DNA of 64,000 bases from positions 17,166-81,165 of the forward strand of contig JADDMT010000122.1 of NCBI GenBank assembly GCA_021401465.1. The letters run 5' to 3'. This DNA is from Teratosphaeria epicoccoides (taxonomy: Eukaryota; Ascomycota; Dothideomycetes; Mycosphaerellales; Teratosphaeriaceae). The translations under genes were made by a program, and so were the position numbers. The notes under the pieces are model-generated. The model was not told the DNA's origin. It saw only the letters and a program-made list of their open reading frames with translations, and searched no databases. The stretch's first letter is position 1. The number at the start of each line of letters is the position of its first letter. This document shows, in pieces, positions 10,803-22,782 of the stretch.

Positions 10803-11540
10803 ATGTCTTCTCTCTCTACATTACTGCCTTATGTCATTCTAGACACTAACGCCCCCTTAACGCAGAAACGTAAACGCCGCGCGAATCGAATCTATCGTTA
10901 GGGCTAGGACAGCATGAAGTCATGTACTTAGTGTCAAGAGTTAAAGCTTGTTTGTTAGGTACACATTTCCTCGAGGAAATGTTCGTAATGTTACTTTAGT
11001 AACTGTCGAAGTTACGACGCGAAGGTAACAGAGGTCAAATAGAAGAAGTTAGGTAATTAGCGGAAAAGACTAATTGCCGATCTTGATCGTATGAAGGCGG
11101 TCTTAGCCAAGGCTTCGCAGAAGATAATAGAGGCGCATGCAAAGGAGATACGTCTTTAAAAACAGTTAGACGTAGTCGACTAGGAGGTCGAGGATAGTCG
11201 CGCTCTCGAGGAGCGTGAGATCAGGGAGGATGAGGCCAAGGAACAGGCTCTCTCGCAGGCTGGGTTTCTTCTTAACCTAGATCCTTTAGCGGGTCTCGCT
11301 CTTAGTCCTACGACATAGAGTGTAATAGAGGGTTTTACTAACGCCTCATATTAGGGTTTCCTGGATAGCATGATAGCCGAGCCGATCGACGGCGTCCCGC
11401 AGGAGTCTAGTCGTGGCTTAGGATCTTCTTCCTAGGTTCGTTCCTTTCTCGAAACTCCGTATCTTTTGCTAACAGTTTCGCAGATGTTCTAGGGGTTCCT
11501 AGGTGTTCTCGGTACTCCTATATCCTTCCTATTTTACTAA
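10803..11540 (+). pseudogene. Family B antisense accessory gene with Zn2Cys6-like motif (B1)
   Basis: Plus-strand frame from ATG 10803 to TAA 11538-11540, 738 nt, convergent with gag-pol and overlapping its chromodomain end by about 120 nt. After a basic stretch (QKRKRRANR) the cysteines are spaced C-x2-C-x6-C-x8-C-x2-C-x7-C, within the range of the fungal Zn(II)2Cys6 binuclear cluster. In this copy the last Cys is Tyr (TGC to TAC) and some x positions are TAG. A charged region (RKRLIADLDR to EIREDEAKEQAL) looks like a coiled coil, and the C-terminal part is neutral. Zn2Cys6 plus coiled coil is the usual layout of fungal transcription factors, but no such function is shown. No intron seen. 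The B2 copy has exactly the same length. Confidence 0.7.
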
Positions 11541-14500
11541 GTACTCTCGCTGTCTGTCCTGCTAGCGAGCGTCAACAATCTTTTCGACAGTGTACTCTAG
11601 TTCTTCTACTTTAGGGTTAAGTAGTAAGGGTTCTGTTTGTAGTGCGGCGTCTAGCGCTACTTGTTCTAGCAGAGAGACATAGAACACAGGGTGTACTCTC
11701 ATCTGCTTAGGTAGCTGTAACTCAAAATTAACTAGTCCTTTCTTGGCCTTAATCCTGAATAGTCCTAGTTTTACAGCGTCTAGTTTTTTACTTAGCTTGT
11801 CCGATTTGATGTAACAGCAGAGGAGATACACCTTGTCCCCCTCCTTTAGAATTAGTCCCTCAATTCTCTTACGATTCGCGTACTATGCCATGTTCTACTA
11901 ATAGAACTACAGGTCGAGTCGTGCTTCTGTTTGTAGTTAGCGTAGATGTTCTACTCGTCTAAGTGCTACTAGGTTCGGATTACTAGCTAAGACGTCCGGG
12001 ATGTCTTCTATAGCTAATCTATATGCCATCTAAAAAGGCGAGAGTCCTATCGACTCTACTAGCATACTATTATACGCGAGCTATGCTATTAGCAACAATT
12101 CTACCTAGTTGTTCTAGTCCCTATTCACATAGGATCGAAGGTACTATTCTAACGTCTGATTTAGACGTTCTGTCTGTCTATCCGTCTAAGGGTAGAAGGA
12201 AGTACTTAGTCAATGTTTGACCTAGAATTGTCTCATTAGGGCTCTCTAGAAGTTAGAGGTAAACACGGATCCTCGATCTGTTACTAGGTCCTGTAGCATG
12301 CTATGTAGTGCTACTACCCATTTAATGAAGACATGCGCGATATCTTTAGTCTTGAAGTCTTCGCGGTAAGGGATAAACTTCCTAAACTTAGTGAATTAGT
12401 TAACTACTACCATGATCCTATCGAAGAACTCATTCGTAGCAGGTTCTCTCGACTAAGGTAGTTTAACAATGAAATCCATAGCGAGCGACTCCCATGGCTG
12501 TTAAGGTACCTTAAGTAGTTGTAGTAGCCTATATAGTTTGTAATGGTCGTGCTTACTTCGTTAGCAAGTCACATATTAACAGACGTAGTCCTCGATTACC
12601 TTGCTCATCCTAGGGAAGTAATATTCTTGTCAGAGAATTTGCTTCATTTTAGACACTCCTAGGTATCCTGCCTAAGGTATGTCGTGTCAGAGTCGTAGTA
12701 GCTCCGATTGTAAAGACGTTAGCATGTATACTAATCCTTAAAACAGAGGGATTCCGTCTTTGTCTTCCTAATCCTCCTGTCTATTCATGTCTTTACGGAC
12801 AGCGAGTGCAGTTAGGTCGTAGACTAGCGCGTTCTTCAGGTCGTCCTGAAACTTACTAGTCCATGTGACAGTCATGGCCGCGAGTCGGTTAACTCCTAGC
12901 GTGCTATCGCTATTTTCCTAGAGAACAGCATGTTTCTCCTGCTTCACGCCCTTCATGTAGTCTGTCTAGTAGCTAAGTGTATCGGCGCATGCGTTATTAG
13001 TCCCCTTGCGATAGACGATCTTATAGTTAAAACTAGAGAGCTCCTTACTCTACCGAACCTGTTGTCAGTTTAATTCTTTCGTCATTATGAAGTATCGCAA
13101 GTTCTTATGGTCTGTGTAGACCGTAACCTAGTGCTTAGAACCTTCTAAGTAGACTCGCTAGGCCTTGTAGGCATCTACTATGGCTAGAAGTTCTTTGTCG
13201 TAGACGTCGTATTAGAGTTCAGGTCTAGACAATTTCCTCGAGTAGTAGGCGACTAGCTGTAGTCGTCTACTCGGTCCTAGTTAACTTAAGCATGCCCCGA
13301 GTGCTCCGTCAGAGGCATCTGTTTCGACTATAATAGGCTTATCCGGGTCGAATACAAGTAAGATTAGCTGATCTGTAAATCGTCGCTTGAGTTCCTCGAA
13401 GGCATTCCGTTAGGCGTCGTCCTACACGAATGGCATATCCTTCGTAGTAAGAGTCGTAAGTAGTGCTATAATCTTCGAATAGTTTGCTACAAATCTTTAG
13501 TAGAAGTTAGCAAACCTAAGGAAGGACTATACTTCCTTAACATTAGTCGGCGTAGGCTACTCTTTTACAACTTAGACTTTCTTAGTGTCTATCTTAATTC
13601 CATTCCATTCTACTACGTAGCTAAGGAATTATACTTCCTGCTTATGAAACTCGCTCTTCTAAGGCTTAACCTTTAACTAGTAATCCTGGAGTTTCTGAAG
13701 TACCTTGCGCACGTAAGTCCTATGCTCTTTAATCGTCCGGGAGTAGACGAGGATGTCGTCTAGGTATATAACTACAAAGACGTCGAGGTACTCTCGTAGC
13801 ACGTTGTTAATAAATGCCTGCTATGTAGCTAGGGCATTTGTTAACCTAAATAGCATAACTATGTACTTATAGTGTCTAAACCTAGTTCGGAACGCAGTCT
13901 TCTATTCTTTGCCTTCCTTAATTCGAATTCGGTTATACGCTCTAGGTATGTCGAACTTCGAGAACGACATTGCTCCTTGCAGGCGGTCCTGCAATTCCGA
14001 GAGCAAAGGAAGCGGATAACTATTCTTTATCGTGATGTCGTTTAATCTACGATAATCTACGTAGAGTCGCTAGTCATCTTCCCCCTTAGGCACAAACAGG
14101 ATCGGATATCCGGCTAGGGACTACGACTCGCGAATGAAGCCTTTCTAGAGGTTGTCTTCTAGGTACTTCTAGAGAATCTCTAGTTTCGCTACTAATAACA
14201 GGCAAACTAATTACTTCGTTAGTGTCTTGCTAGGGAGTAAAGGTATCCCGTAGTCCTACTCCTAGTGTTCTAGCAGAGCTTCTTAGTCGGGTTCTTCCTC
14301 GAAAAGAGTAGCGAACTCTTTATACTTATTAGGAACTGTGAATTCGACCCTGACTTCTGTTTGCGTTACTTTAACCTATAGGACGTGCACTTCCTGTTCT
14401 AGATCCTTAATAGTAGCTACCATCTCGCTTAAAGTCATAACACATATTTCGATCTTGCCTAGTACGTCATGCACTACAGGTAGAGGTATCGATCTTAAGA

Positions 14501-16572
14501 GTTCTAGGAACTAGATCCTCTCATTCTTCTAGTCGATATAGGGGTTAGCATTTCTTAGCTATAGTAACCTGAGCCTAGTGACTCTGTGATGTCGAACTAG
14601 AGCATCTCTTAGTAGCGTCCTATCTGTAGAGGCATTATCTCGGTCTCTTCGTTAACTACTCCTTAGTTGTACATAACCGGCTTTCTATTAATCGCTTGTA
14701 GTGAGAAAGCACTCGTCTTCGCCTATAGCTTTATCCTAGCTGTCCTAGCGAACTTAGGCGTCATGAAGATTCTAGTACATCCTGAATCTATTAAGGCCCT
14801 AGCTAGCGTCTCGTCGATGTGCACCTATACTCTAAGGTTGTTCGCGTATCTGGCGCTAATCGCGGCACATTGTTATAGCCCTGTCTAGTCTGTCTGTAGG
14901 TCTAATTCTAGCGGACCTCGTTGTTTCCCGAATAAGTGTCCTCACGGACTAGTTCAGGGATCGTACAGTCTCGGCTTCTTCTCTAAGCGTTACCGTTTTC
15001 TGGCCTAAGAGGTCGTTCTCGCTCTTAGCCTTGCTGTTCCTGCGCGTTTCTTGCGTACTCTATCTTTAAGTGATAGACTCGGAGTCGTAGTGCTCGTGAA
15101 ATCTAAATACCTTCGTAGGTCAGGTAGCCTCCCTAGGGCGTAAACTCTACCCCGAACGGTACAATTTCTTAGACAACTTTCTGATGCGCGTGAGGTTAAG
15201 CTACGACCGGTAGTCTCCTTAGGTGTCCTCGCATACAGTCGGCTAGTTCGTCATACTAAAGCTAGTCGACATGTTGTACTCCATTAATCTATAGGCAAGC
15301 CTAAGCCTACTAGTTCTGTATAATTCGGATAATATCGAGTCTAATGTCATGCGGCGGCATGGCCTATCGCTCTATGCTCTCGTCTTCCTCGGAATCAGGA
15401 ATGACGGCTTCGACAATCTTATAGTTGTTGTCTAAACCTTCTTCTTCTTCTTCTTCTAGCTCCTGTTGCCTTAGGACTATTGCACTAGAAGGTGTACCCC
15501 TTAGCGCACAGATCGACTATGCCTTGTTTCGGCTAGGGTACTATCTGGAACCATCTTTATCACTCATGTGAATTTGACAATCGTCGTCATAGCACGTAGT
15601 CTAAGTAAGTGCGGCATAGTCCGGTTCTCGAGTAGCAGTAGCCTTCTACTAAGGCGTCGTTATAGTCGCGCGAGCCTGCTCTATCCTAGGCAGTTCTTGT
15701 CGTTACTTCTTAGCAAAACACTCGCGGGCAAAGTGTCCTTTCTTTCTACAGTTGTAGCACTCGAGATTACTCTTGTCGAATGGTTTCTTCAGACTATTCC
15801 GGGGGGGAGAGCCCTTCTGCGGCTTTCCTCGGGGTCTATTCCTCGGACGCCCCTTAGTCGCATCTAACTCTATAGGTTAGAGACTGTAGTAATCGCTTCG
15901 CTATTTTAGTGCTAATCGTTAGACCTTATGGTTAGCCTGTGCTAGCTTGCGATTTCCATGTTGTCGTTCTTGCTGTCGTTCCTAGATGCGATTATCGATT
16001 CTAATCGCAAGATCGCTTATTTCCTTGAATGTCGTTAGCTAATCTCCTCAGGCAATTTCGTCTTTAACCGTCTCCTTTAGTCCCTAGTAGAACTAAGCGG
16101 CTAAAGCATTATCATTCTAGTCGACTTGAGCAGAGAGGGTATGAAAGTCCGCGCGGTACTTAATAGCAGAACCCTTCTACTAGATTCCTAGGAGAGCTCT
16201 CTCGGCCTCTTGTTGCTTATTACTAAGCCTAAACGCTTCGCGTAATGCCTTAAACAAAGACTTGTCTAAGTTAAGAATCTCCCTAGTTGTCGTCTTCCTA
16301 GCTTCGACGTTACTAACGTGATCTAGATAATCTGTTAGATGAGGCTAGATAAACTCGAACGCTAGTCCCTTTAGGTAAGAGACAATGTACATCATTCGCT
16401 TATAATGTGTTGTAAACTATTCCGTATCTACATTAAATGCTAACTAGCATTATAGGATAAACATCTCGACTTAAGATTATTGTCCTATAAACTCTGTAGG
16501 GCTTCCTATCTTGAAGCTATTGTTACTATGTCTATTCCTAGTAGTTAAACCTGCGACAGATACTAGAGCCAT
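11418..16572 (-). pseudogene. Family B gag-pol (B1), RIP-inactivated
   Basis: Gag begins at ATG 16572 (MALVSVAG) and carries a complete zinc knuckle at about 15719-15760 ([16 protein letters not shown]-x2-C-x4-H-x4-C). A protease motif DSG is readable at about 14778-14789, followed by reverse transcriptase with intact YLDD at 13755-13766, RNase H, and integrase. The C-terminal domain reads VNFELQLP...HPVFYVSLLE, then a chromodomain (EYTVEKIVDAR, EYLVK*EGY, ENT*EPLE) near 11430-11600, with a TAA stop at 11418-11420. Many TAG stops. Total length is not a multiple of three, so there is either a gag/pol frame change or an indel that I did not place. Confidence 0.85.
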
Positions 16573-16751
16573 CTCGCTAAGGTGAATAGATTCGAGCTAC
16601 TATGTAATTTAAGGTATAGTAGCAACTTGTTCTCGTTATGTTAGTTAATTGTCGCTAGAAGTTAAACTAATAGCTAAAGAACTACTTAACATAGGCGTAT
16701 GTTAAGCGCTCGACAAGTCCCCTGATACTTCCTTAGAAGTAGTGCTCAAAA

Positions 16752-16889
16752 TGTTATAAGGGTAGGTGCTAATAGTAGGAAGGTAACTAGGTGTTAGACT
16801 CGCAGAGCTATGAAGAATATCGACAATAGCAGTTAACCTTGTAACTAATTATCCCCTAGGGAAAGGGAATTAGATTAAGCACGAAGCTC
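16752..16889 (-). repeat. LTR of family B (B1, 5' LTR), truncated
   Basis: Begins TGTTATAAGGG and matches the left LTR for about 138 bp up to GAAGCTC, then departs into unrelated AT-rich sequence. The rest of this LTR is missing. Confidence 0.8.
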
Positions 16890-17504
16890 GTTCGTTATAT
16901 ATCTAATACCTGAAATAATATATTCATTCTGTGGCTACTTCCTATGCGTAAATCTATTGCCTGTATTAGGGATTAATTTAACACTTTCTTTGTAAGTTCT
17001 GCCTTTACTATTACTTACCTTGTATTTACTACTACTAACTTGTCCTTATCTTATAATATATAAATAGCATGTACCTTATGTTAGTCATATAATAAGATAT
17101 TACTATTAGGAATAGTACTAAGTAGGACGCGTAAGTAGAAGCAGGCACATAAAGTAGTTAACTACTAAGTATAACTTAGCTATAACTTACAGAAGAGCTA
17201 GTATGAACTTAGTCCTATAAGCAAGCAGAATACAGAAAGAGCTTAGAAGAAATAGGCTCAATTTTTCTAAGAGTATAGCTTTACGCCTAAATAGCTACTA
17301 AATAAGCATAGCCTGTAGCAAGTCTAGACATAGATATACTAGTATGTAAACTATTCTAATATTAAATGCTTAAACAGTATATTCTTAATAGTATAGTACT
17401 AGCGCATAGCATATAAGCTTAAGGTTAGCTAAAAGTTAGATAAAGACTTAATATCAGAGATTAGCTATGTACATTAAATAAGACCTACGCCTAGAATTAA
17501 TATA
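16890..17504. other. AT-rich spacer without recognisable gene
   Basis: Strongly TpA-rich sequence, dense in stops in the frames I read. It may be very old RIP-degraded repeat sequence. I found no similarity to the other elements in the window. Confidence 0.5.
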
Positions 17505-17695
17505 GTTAATACTGTTAGGGGGTATTAGAGCTAAACATACTCTAGTATACTACCCTTAGCATGCTATAGACCCTGTCTATTATAGCAGGCGTCCCTTTAT
17601 ACGTTAACTTGTATATCCTTTGTCCTATAGGCTTGCTACCTAAGCATAGGGATGTAATGATCCTACATACTGCCCTCTCTATAGTACCTAATATA
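17505..17695 (+). repeat. Diverged relative of LTR A in inverted orientation
   Basis: Order of landmarks matches LTR A read in the plus orientation: AGTTAATACTG, GGGGGTATTAGAGC, CCCTTAGCATGC, GACCCTG, a CCCTTT-TACGTTA-CTTGTAT block and TAGGATG-like remnants. It is much more diverged and AT-rich than other LTR A copies and lies head-to-head with the next one. It is probably an old related LTR. Confidence 0.5.
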
Positions 17696-17713
17696 GATAT
17701 AAAGCTATATGAT

Positions 17714-18096
17714 TAACATAGATGTATATGCTATGTAATATGAAAATATCTTGTAGTGTAACAGAGTAATTAATAGGGAAGGTGTGCCGACCTTTTACTA
17801 CTACCATATATGGCCACAAAAGGCTTAGTAATTAGTCCTGTAATAGGGCTGATTACAGTTAGCTACATATGCACACATACTATAACCCAAGAATTATCCG
17901 CAAGGTCACGTAACGCTAGGCCTGTAGCTAGCACCTATACGTCTAGCATATTAGTAATCCGACCTTTTAGTAGGTACAAGATAGCGCTACTTTCTACTTA
18001 TTGCAGAGGTAGCGCTAGAGGTGCTTATAACCCCTAACGCCCCTTAATTAGTAAAGCATGTCTAAGCCTAACCCTGTAGGGGTACTATAGGGTCAG
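17714..18096 (-). repeat. LTR of family A, fragment split by solo LTR C
   Basis: Matches reverse-orientation LTR A from its edge (TAACATAGATG) to GGGTCAG, without the remaining third. It is interrupted at GTAAT by an LTR C insertion (17771-17953). Then 19 bases (18097-18115) ending GCAGGGGTAC, themselves LTR-A-like, lead directly into the next LTR A. Confidence 0.75.
17771..17953. repeat. Solo LTR of family C, RIP-mutated
   Basis: 183 bp starting TAATAGGGAAG and ending CTAGCATATTA. It is flanked by the 5-bp target duplication GTAAT (17766-17770 and 17954-17958) inside an LTR A. It matches the solo LTR at 45587-45828 but with many TpA changes. No internal element sequence is present, so it is probably the product of LTR-LTR recombination. 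Confidence 0.82.
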
Positions 18097-18115
18097 GAAA
18101 CCCCTGCAGGGGTAC

Positions 18116-18473
18116 TAATATAGATGTATATGCTATATAATATGAAAATATCTCGTAGTGTAACAGAGTAATCCGACCTTTTAATAGGTCTAAGATAGCG
18201 CTGCTTTCTGCTTATCGCAGAGGTAGCGCTAGAGGTACTTATAACCCCTAATACCCCTTAATTAGGGAAAGCATGTCTGAGCCTAACCCCGCAGGGGTAC
18301 TGTAGGGTTAGCGACATAGGGGCATCCTATGTTAGGCATTAATCCTACTTAGATAACATACAAGCTAACATATGTATAAAGGACCCCCTTACTATGTAGT
18401 AGGGTTACTACATACTAAGGGCAGGCATTAGAACCTATGCGGCTCTAATAGCCTCCTAGTATCAACCGTATTA
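18116..18473 (-). repeat. 3' LTR of A2
   Basis: About 358 bp, TAATATAG to CCGTATTA, heavily RIP-mutated; followed by the reverse complement of the purine tract (CTGCCTCTCCTCCTAT). Confidence 0.85.
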
Positions 18474-19280
18474 CTGCCTCTCCTCCTATGAGGATGTCCC
18501 TAGCCTTACTAAGTAATGCGTATAGAATATACAGGGTACAGGATATCGCACGCTTATACCGCGTAAGAGTAAACAGGTAGATAGCCTATATAACATATAT
18601 CATGTACATGCCTTAACATCTTCGCAGCTAATGTAGGACAGATGTTACTAACTTAGGCGGTTTTTTAATCTAGTACATGTTAGGCGGCTTTATAACACCT
18701 TCGCTTTACATGCAGATCAAGATATCAGGAAACTACGAGTACGTACCTTAGTTAATCTTTGAAATTATAGGGCGAGCATACGCGCTAGCTTCGCCAAGTA
18801 GCTTAGCTGTCCCTATTTAGTCATGAATATGAAGAAACGTGTTGTAGAACCTCGGGGCTAGTAGGAATATGTGCAGATACTCTACGCATACTACTTGAAA
18901 TAGCAGGAGCGCGCTCCTAGCGCAGACCTGTCACATTTTCATGCTAGTAGACTAGTATAAGTATAGTTTGTGTATATGCGTAACAGCCGCGTTATCTGTT
19001 CTTGCATCATTTAGTCCCTATGTAAGCTAACTAAAGGCAGGTACTCTACGCATGTAGTTTGAGTTACTAGCTTAATAGTTGCAGTAGGTAACAGGGGGGC
19101 TGCTAGAGGGTATAAACACCTCGTCGCTTTCCTAAACTCCCTGTTCTAAAACACTAACATTGACTTCTACTTCTACTTTGCTTAGCTTTTACCTCGCTAT
19201 GTCTGCTTGTCTAACCTAGAGCTTCTTCTTCTTTGTTTAATCAATTAATCAAGATCAATTAACCCCTTGTCCTAGTAATA

Positions 19281-20781
19281 ATAGCTTATGTTCTACAGAC
19301 TAAGTTTGACGCTACTTACTCTGCCTGTAATTGTCGCCTGTGTTAACAATGCCTCAACAACCTTGGCAGCTAGGCTATACACATCTCTCCTCCGCGTGTT
19401 AGTAAGGCGTCCCCTACCTGCGAGGTATGCGTGTCCTATACTAACTAAAGTGTAGCTTAGATCTACGTCAGCAGATTTGATAAGGGTAGTATCTACTACA
19501 ACTATGTCAACTATAATAGCAAGCATCAAAAATGCTAGGACCTCCCTAAGGAGGTGTACAGAGAGTACAACTAGCTCTACTGTAACATTAATGACTACTA
19601 GAGCGTACGTAACGAGGGGATTACTAAAGGCACTCTAACTATGGTTTAGCTAGCTACAGGCTAAGTACCGCAAGGCACTTGCCTACCTGCTTAGCACCCT
19701 CTCGTGCTTTACTATAACTACAAATTGCTTACATAGTAGTGTTTGCTTTAACTCTCTACTAATAGGCAAAAACGTTTACCTAGGTCTAATTACAGACTTT
19801 GTCTAGAAGATTTTGAAGGTGTTAACTATTAGAGTCAAGAACTTTGCTATAGTACGCATAAAGTACAGGTACCCTCTAAGAATAAATGCTAACTTCTGCT
19901 AGACTCACGTTAGCGTCAAGAACTACCTAACTAGCCGCTAACGCTAGCAACTTAGGGCCCTTGCCTCTATCGATAATAACTTCAAGACACAGATGATCCG
20001 CAAGAAGGTTATAAAGCAATTTACCGCTCCTGCCGCTAAGGCTACGCCCTAGCGTCATACCGCAAGGCAGCCTGCCTCTAAGCTAGTCTAGAGGACTAAG
20101 CCGTAAGTTACTTAGTTAACTCCTGTCGCGTGCGTGTAGCTAACACATTATAGCGCTACTACCTATGCTGCCTCTACGCTACTATCTTAGAAGAAGAAGA
20201 AGGCTAGGGCCAAAATTAAGGTTAGCGACGAGGAAGCTAAACCTTCCCTGCTTGCGATCCGCATAGCGTCCGCTAAGACGCTAAAGCATAAGCCTCTAAG
20301 CTAGATCTTTAAGGAGGAGGATAACTACGATCAGGATACCTTTAATCCTAACGCGATCTCTTTGCGCTATAGTGTTACTACACTAGTTACGCAAGAAGGC
20401 ACTAAGTCCGAGCATGTTCTTGACACTTGTGTCAAGAAGCGCAAGATGATCTTGCGGGCCGAGCGTAATAGCTGCAAGTACGCCTAAGTCTCTTCGCCTT
20501 CTAATGCTAAGGATGAGGAGGATGAGGTAGTTGTTACGACTAGACGTAGTAAGGCTGTCGCTAGCTCTCTAGCTACTATAGGCTCTAAAGACAAGCTTCC
20601 TTGCAACCTACTAAAGAAGAAGATGCCGGCCTCTCTTTGTAGCGTTACTACTCCTATTACTCCTAGTCGCCTCGGGTTATTTAGTAGTCCCTGTGTAGGT
20701 AGGTAGTCCCTAGCGGACTATAACAAGAAAGACTCTCCTGCTTTAGGTTTAGTCAGGAAGCCCCTAACTAGTAGTTACTAA
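19281..20781 (+). pseudogene. Family A antisense accessory gene (A2)
   Basis: Collinear with the A1 gene over its full length (about 1501 nt). The start codon is ATA (RIP-type). Exon 3 again encodes the lysine run, the EEAK...LATR region and VKKRKM-like patches, but with more changes (for example KKKKARAK). A TATA-like sequence is upstream, and intron 2 begins GTAAGTTACT near 20103. Non-functional by start loss and stops. Confidence 0.75.
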
Positions 20782-20919
20782 GCATTAGCTACGAAGCTAA
20801 TCTAAGCATGTCTCTTGTTCTCTTAGGTTTCTTCTAGGTGTGCCTTTAGGCAACAATGATGTATAAGTAGGGCGTTTGTTCTTGTTGTTACTTTACGCGT
20901 TATACGCTACATACACGTA

Positions 20920-21809
20920 TCAAGAATGCTCCAAAACTCTCATCTTCCTATGAATTAACCTTCTTAAGCCCTGCTTACGCCTCCTCCGCTCTTTAAACTC
21001 GCAAATAGCTTCTAGAGCGTTCTTGCAGTCTTCGGCTAGAACCTATTATGTGTATTTAGGTAGGTATCCTTTCTACTTTACTAGATAGTACGTTAGGCCT
21101 TTACGCTACATACTGTCCTTAATACCCTTAACTTCTTACTCTTAGTTCTCTTCTGCTAACGGCATTAGGTCTATAGGCTCTTTGCCCTTACGCTATACCT
21201 ATAGCTTAAGTAGAGATACATAGAAGATGTTATGCACACGATACGACGATAGCAACAATAGCTAGTATACCTACAATCCTATCGCGTCATGTATCCGGAA
21301 GGGTCCGACAAACCTTAGCGTCATCTTCTTACTCGGAAGTTTGAGCTTAAGATTCTTCGTCGACAGTAACACCTTCGTACTAACTACATATTACATTAGC
21401 TTAGCACAGGCGTTATTATGTTTTATCTAGGATTCTGAGGCCTTTTCTAGTGTTCTATTAGCACCGAATGTACCTCGCGTATACGCCGCGCTAATTCCGC
21501 GGCGGCTAGCACCCTCTCCTTAGAAGACTTGTCCTAAGGCGGTTCTAGGTGTATTTCTAGATCAAAGCTATAAAGAATCTAAAATGGCGACATAGGCATA
21601 GTAGCATACACGCTATTATTAACTGCAAATTCCGCCATAGGAATTACGTTAGCCTAGGCATCCTAGTTCTTAGCGTAGTAGCACTAAAGGTACTACTTAA
21701 GAGTCTAGTTTATACGTCTAGTCTGACTATTAGTCTGTAGATAGAATGCTATACTTAGGCGGTACTTAACATGCGCCTTAAACACAAATTCTTGCTAGTA
21801 TTTACTGTT
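20920..21809 (-). pseudogene. Family A pol, C-terminal fragment (A2)
   Basis: Encodes the chromodomain near 21000-21100 and the distal integrase (AVNNSV, then a SFD.EIHLEPP region), matching A1 6790-7661. Stops are TAG-type. It is cut at 21809 by copia sequence. Confidence 0.8.
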
Positions 21810-22562
21810 GAAATGTTATAGGCAGTCACATATTAGCCGCACTAAGTTACGACTAATAGCCGACGAGATCCTTAATGTCAAACCTAATTTAGCTAAGATC
21901 TACACTAATAAGGAAGTAATCTAACGACTACTTTTAGCTTTGCCTGAAAGTTTCAACCCTACCTAACTAGTAATTAACTTGACCTACAAGAATAATCTAA
22001 ATGAAATTATAGGGATCCTACTAGAAGAAGAAGCGTGTCATAATAGCACAGAACTAGCACTTGCTACTAGACAAGGCTAAGGTAGAAACTGCCTTCTCTA
22101 CAACAAGTCAGGGCATTTCATCAGGGATTGCCTGTCACTAGACGCAGCTAGGAGAGCGGTAAACAACGGGCTAGCTAGGAAGCCGAGGAGGACTAATCCG
22201 CCTTAGCGTTATATAAGCCCTAAGGAGAAGGTTCGCAGGCTAGAGAAGAAACTGAAGGAGCTTAAGCTTACTAGTAGAAAGCACTAGTTAAGAGGAAAAT
22301 CAGACAGAAAACTGAAGAAGTTGAAGCTAACTACAGGAAAGAAGAATTATAGTCGTAAAGGAAAGGCCTACTTAGCTTACACTAAAGACTCCTCATCATG
22401 CTCGAGTAACGATGAAACTACTAAATCTGCATCCTAGTTAGACAACAGGGATAAGGAATACAATAAAGTAGCGGAATTAGTAGCTAAGGCTAGAAACAAA
22501 TTGTCTTAAGGTACGGTCCTCCTTAACTTAGGCGCATCACGTCTCGAAAATCAAGGCCCTAA
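21810..22562 (+). pseudogene. Ty1/copia gag with start of protease, fragment
   Basis: Plus-strand frame with a gag region (IYTNKEVI*RLLLALPESF, then NEIIGILLEEE), a zinc knuckle C-x2-Y-x4-H-x4-C (NCLLYNKSGHFIRDC, second Cys mutated to Tyr), a lysine-rich linker and a serine-rich piece. It ends at LLNLGAS, which is what the copia protease motif LLDSGAS becomes if GAC and TCA are RIP-mutated to AAC and TTA. It is truncated in gag on the left and in protease on the right. It differs from the remnant at 1618-2107, which is the opposite end of pol. Confidence 0.75.
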
Positions 22563-22780
22563 GTAGACTAAGTAACTTGTGTTACTTAGCTTACTTACCT
22601 ACTCGTCTGACTTGGCCTGCTTGTATGTACCCCTAAGAAACTCGGCCCCTCCTAAGCTACTCGTGTCGCGGACGCGAGTAGCTTAGAGTGCAAGAGTACT
22701 ACAAGTAAGTAACTTACTGCTAGCAGTATACTAGCGGCAAGTAGCTTAGGCACGCGAGCCGAGCTACTTAAATCAAAACA
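22563..22780. repeat. Short inverted-repeat insertion with palindromic motif
   Basis: About 215 bp between the copia piece and the next gene region. It begins AAGTAGACTAAGTAAC and ends GCCGAGCTACTTAA, imperfect inverted ends. It contains the palindromic TGCTAG..GTATAC..TAGCGGCA motif at 22718-22739, also found around the Plavaka transposase. Possibly a non-autonomous DNA element. No coding potential seen. Confidence 0.4.
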
Positions 22781-22782
22781 AT

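Larger units (their letters stand above)
2108..16889 (-). mobile_element. Family B chromovirus, copy B1, carrying a nested family A element
   Basis: Ty3/gypsy element on the minus strand. Left (3') LTR is 2108-2287 plus 10462-10722, interrupted by element A1. Internal region is 10723-16751 and right (5') LTR is 16752-16889, truncated after about 138 bp. Gag-pol runs leftward from 16572 to 11418, and a plus-strand accessory gene lies at 10803-11540. A polypurine tract (complement of CTATCCCCCTCTT) adjoins the 3' LTR at 10723. Without the nested element B1 is about 6.6 kb. The truncated right LTR prevents a target duplication check. Confidence 0.85.
18116..21809 (-). mobile_element. Truncated family A element (A2)
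   Basis: 3' LTR 18116-18473, spacer, accessory gene 19281-20781 (+), then the C-terminal part of pol 20920-21809 (-). Similarity to A4 stops at TATTTACT near 21809, where a copia gag piece begins. The 5' two thirds of the element are missing. Confidence 0.85.
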
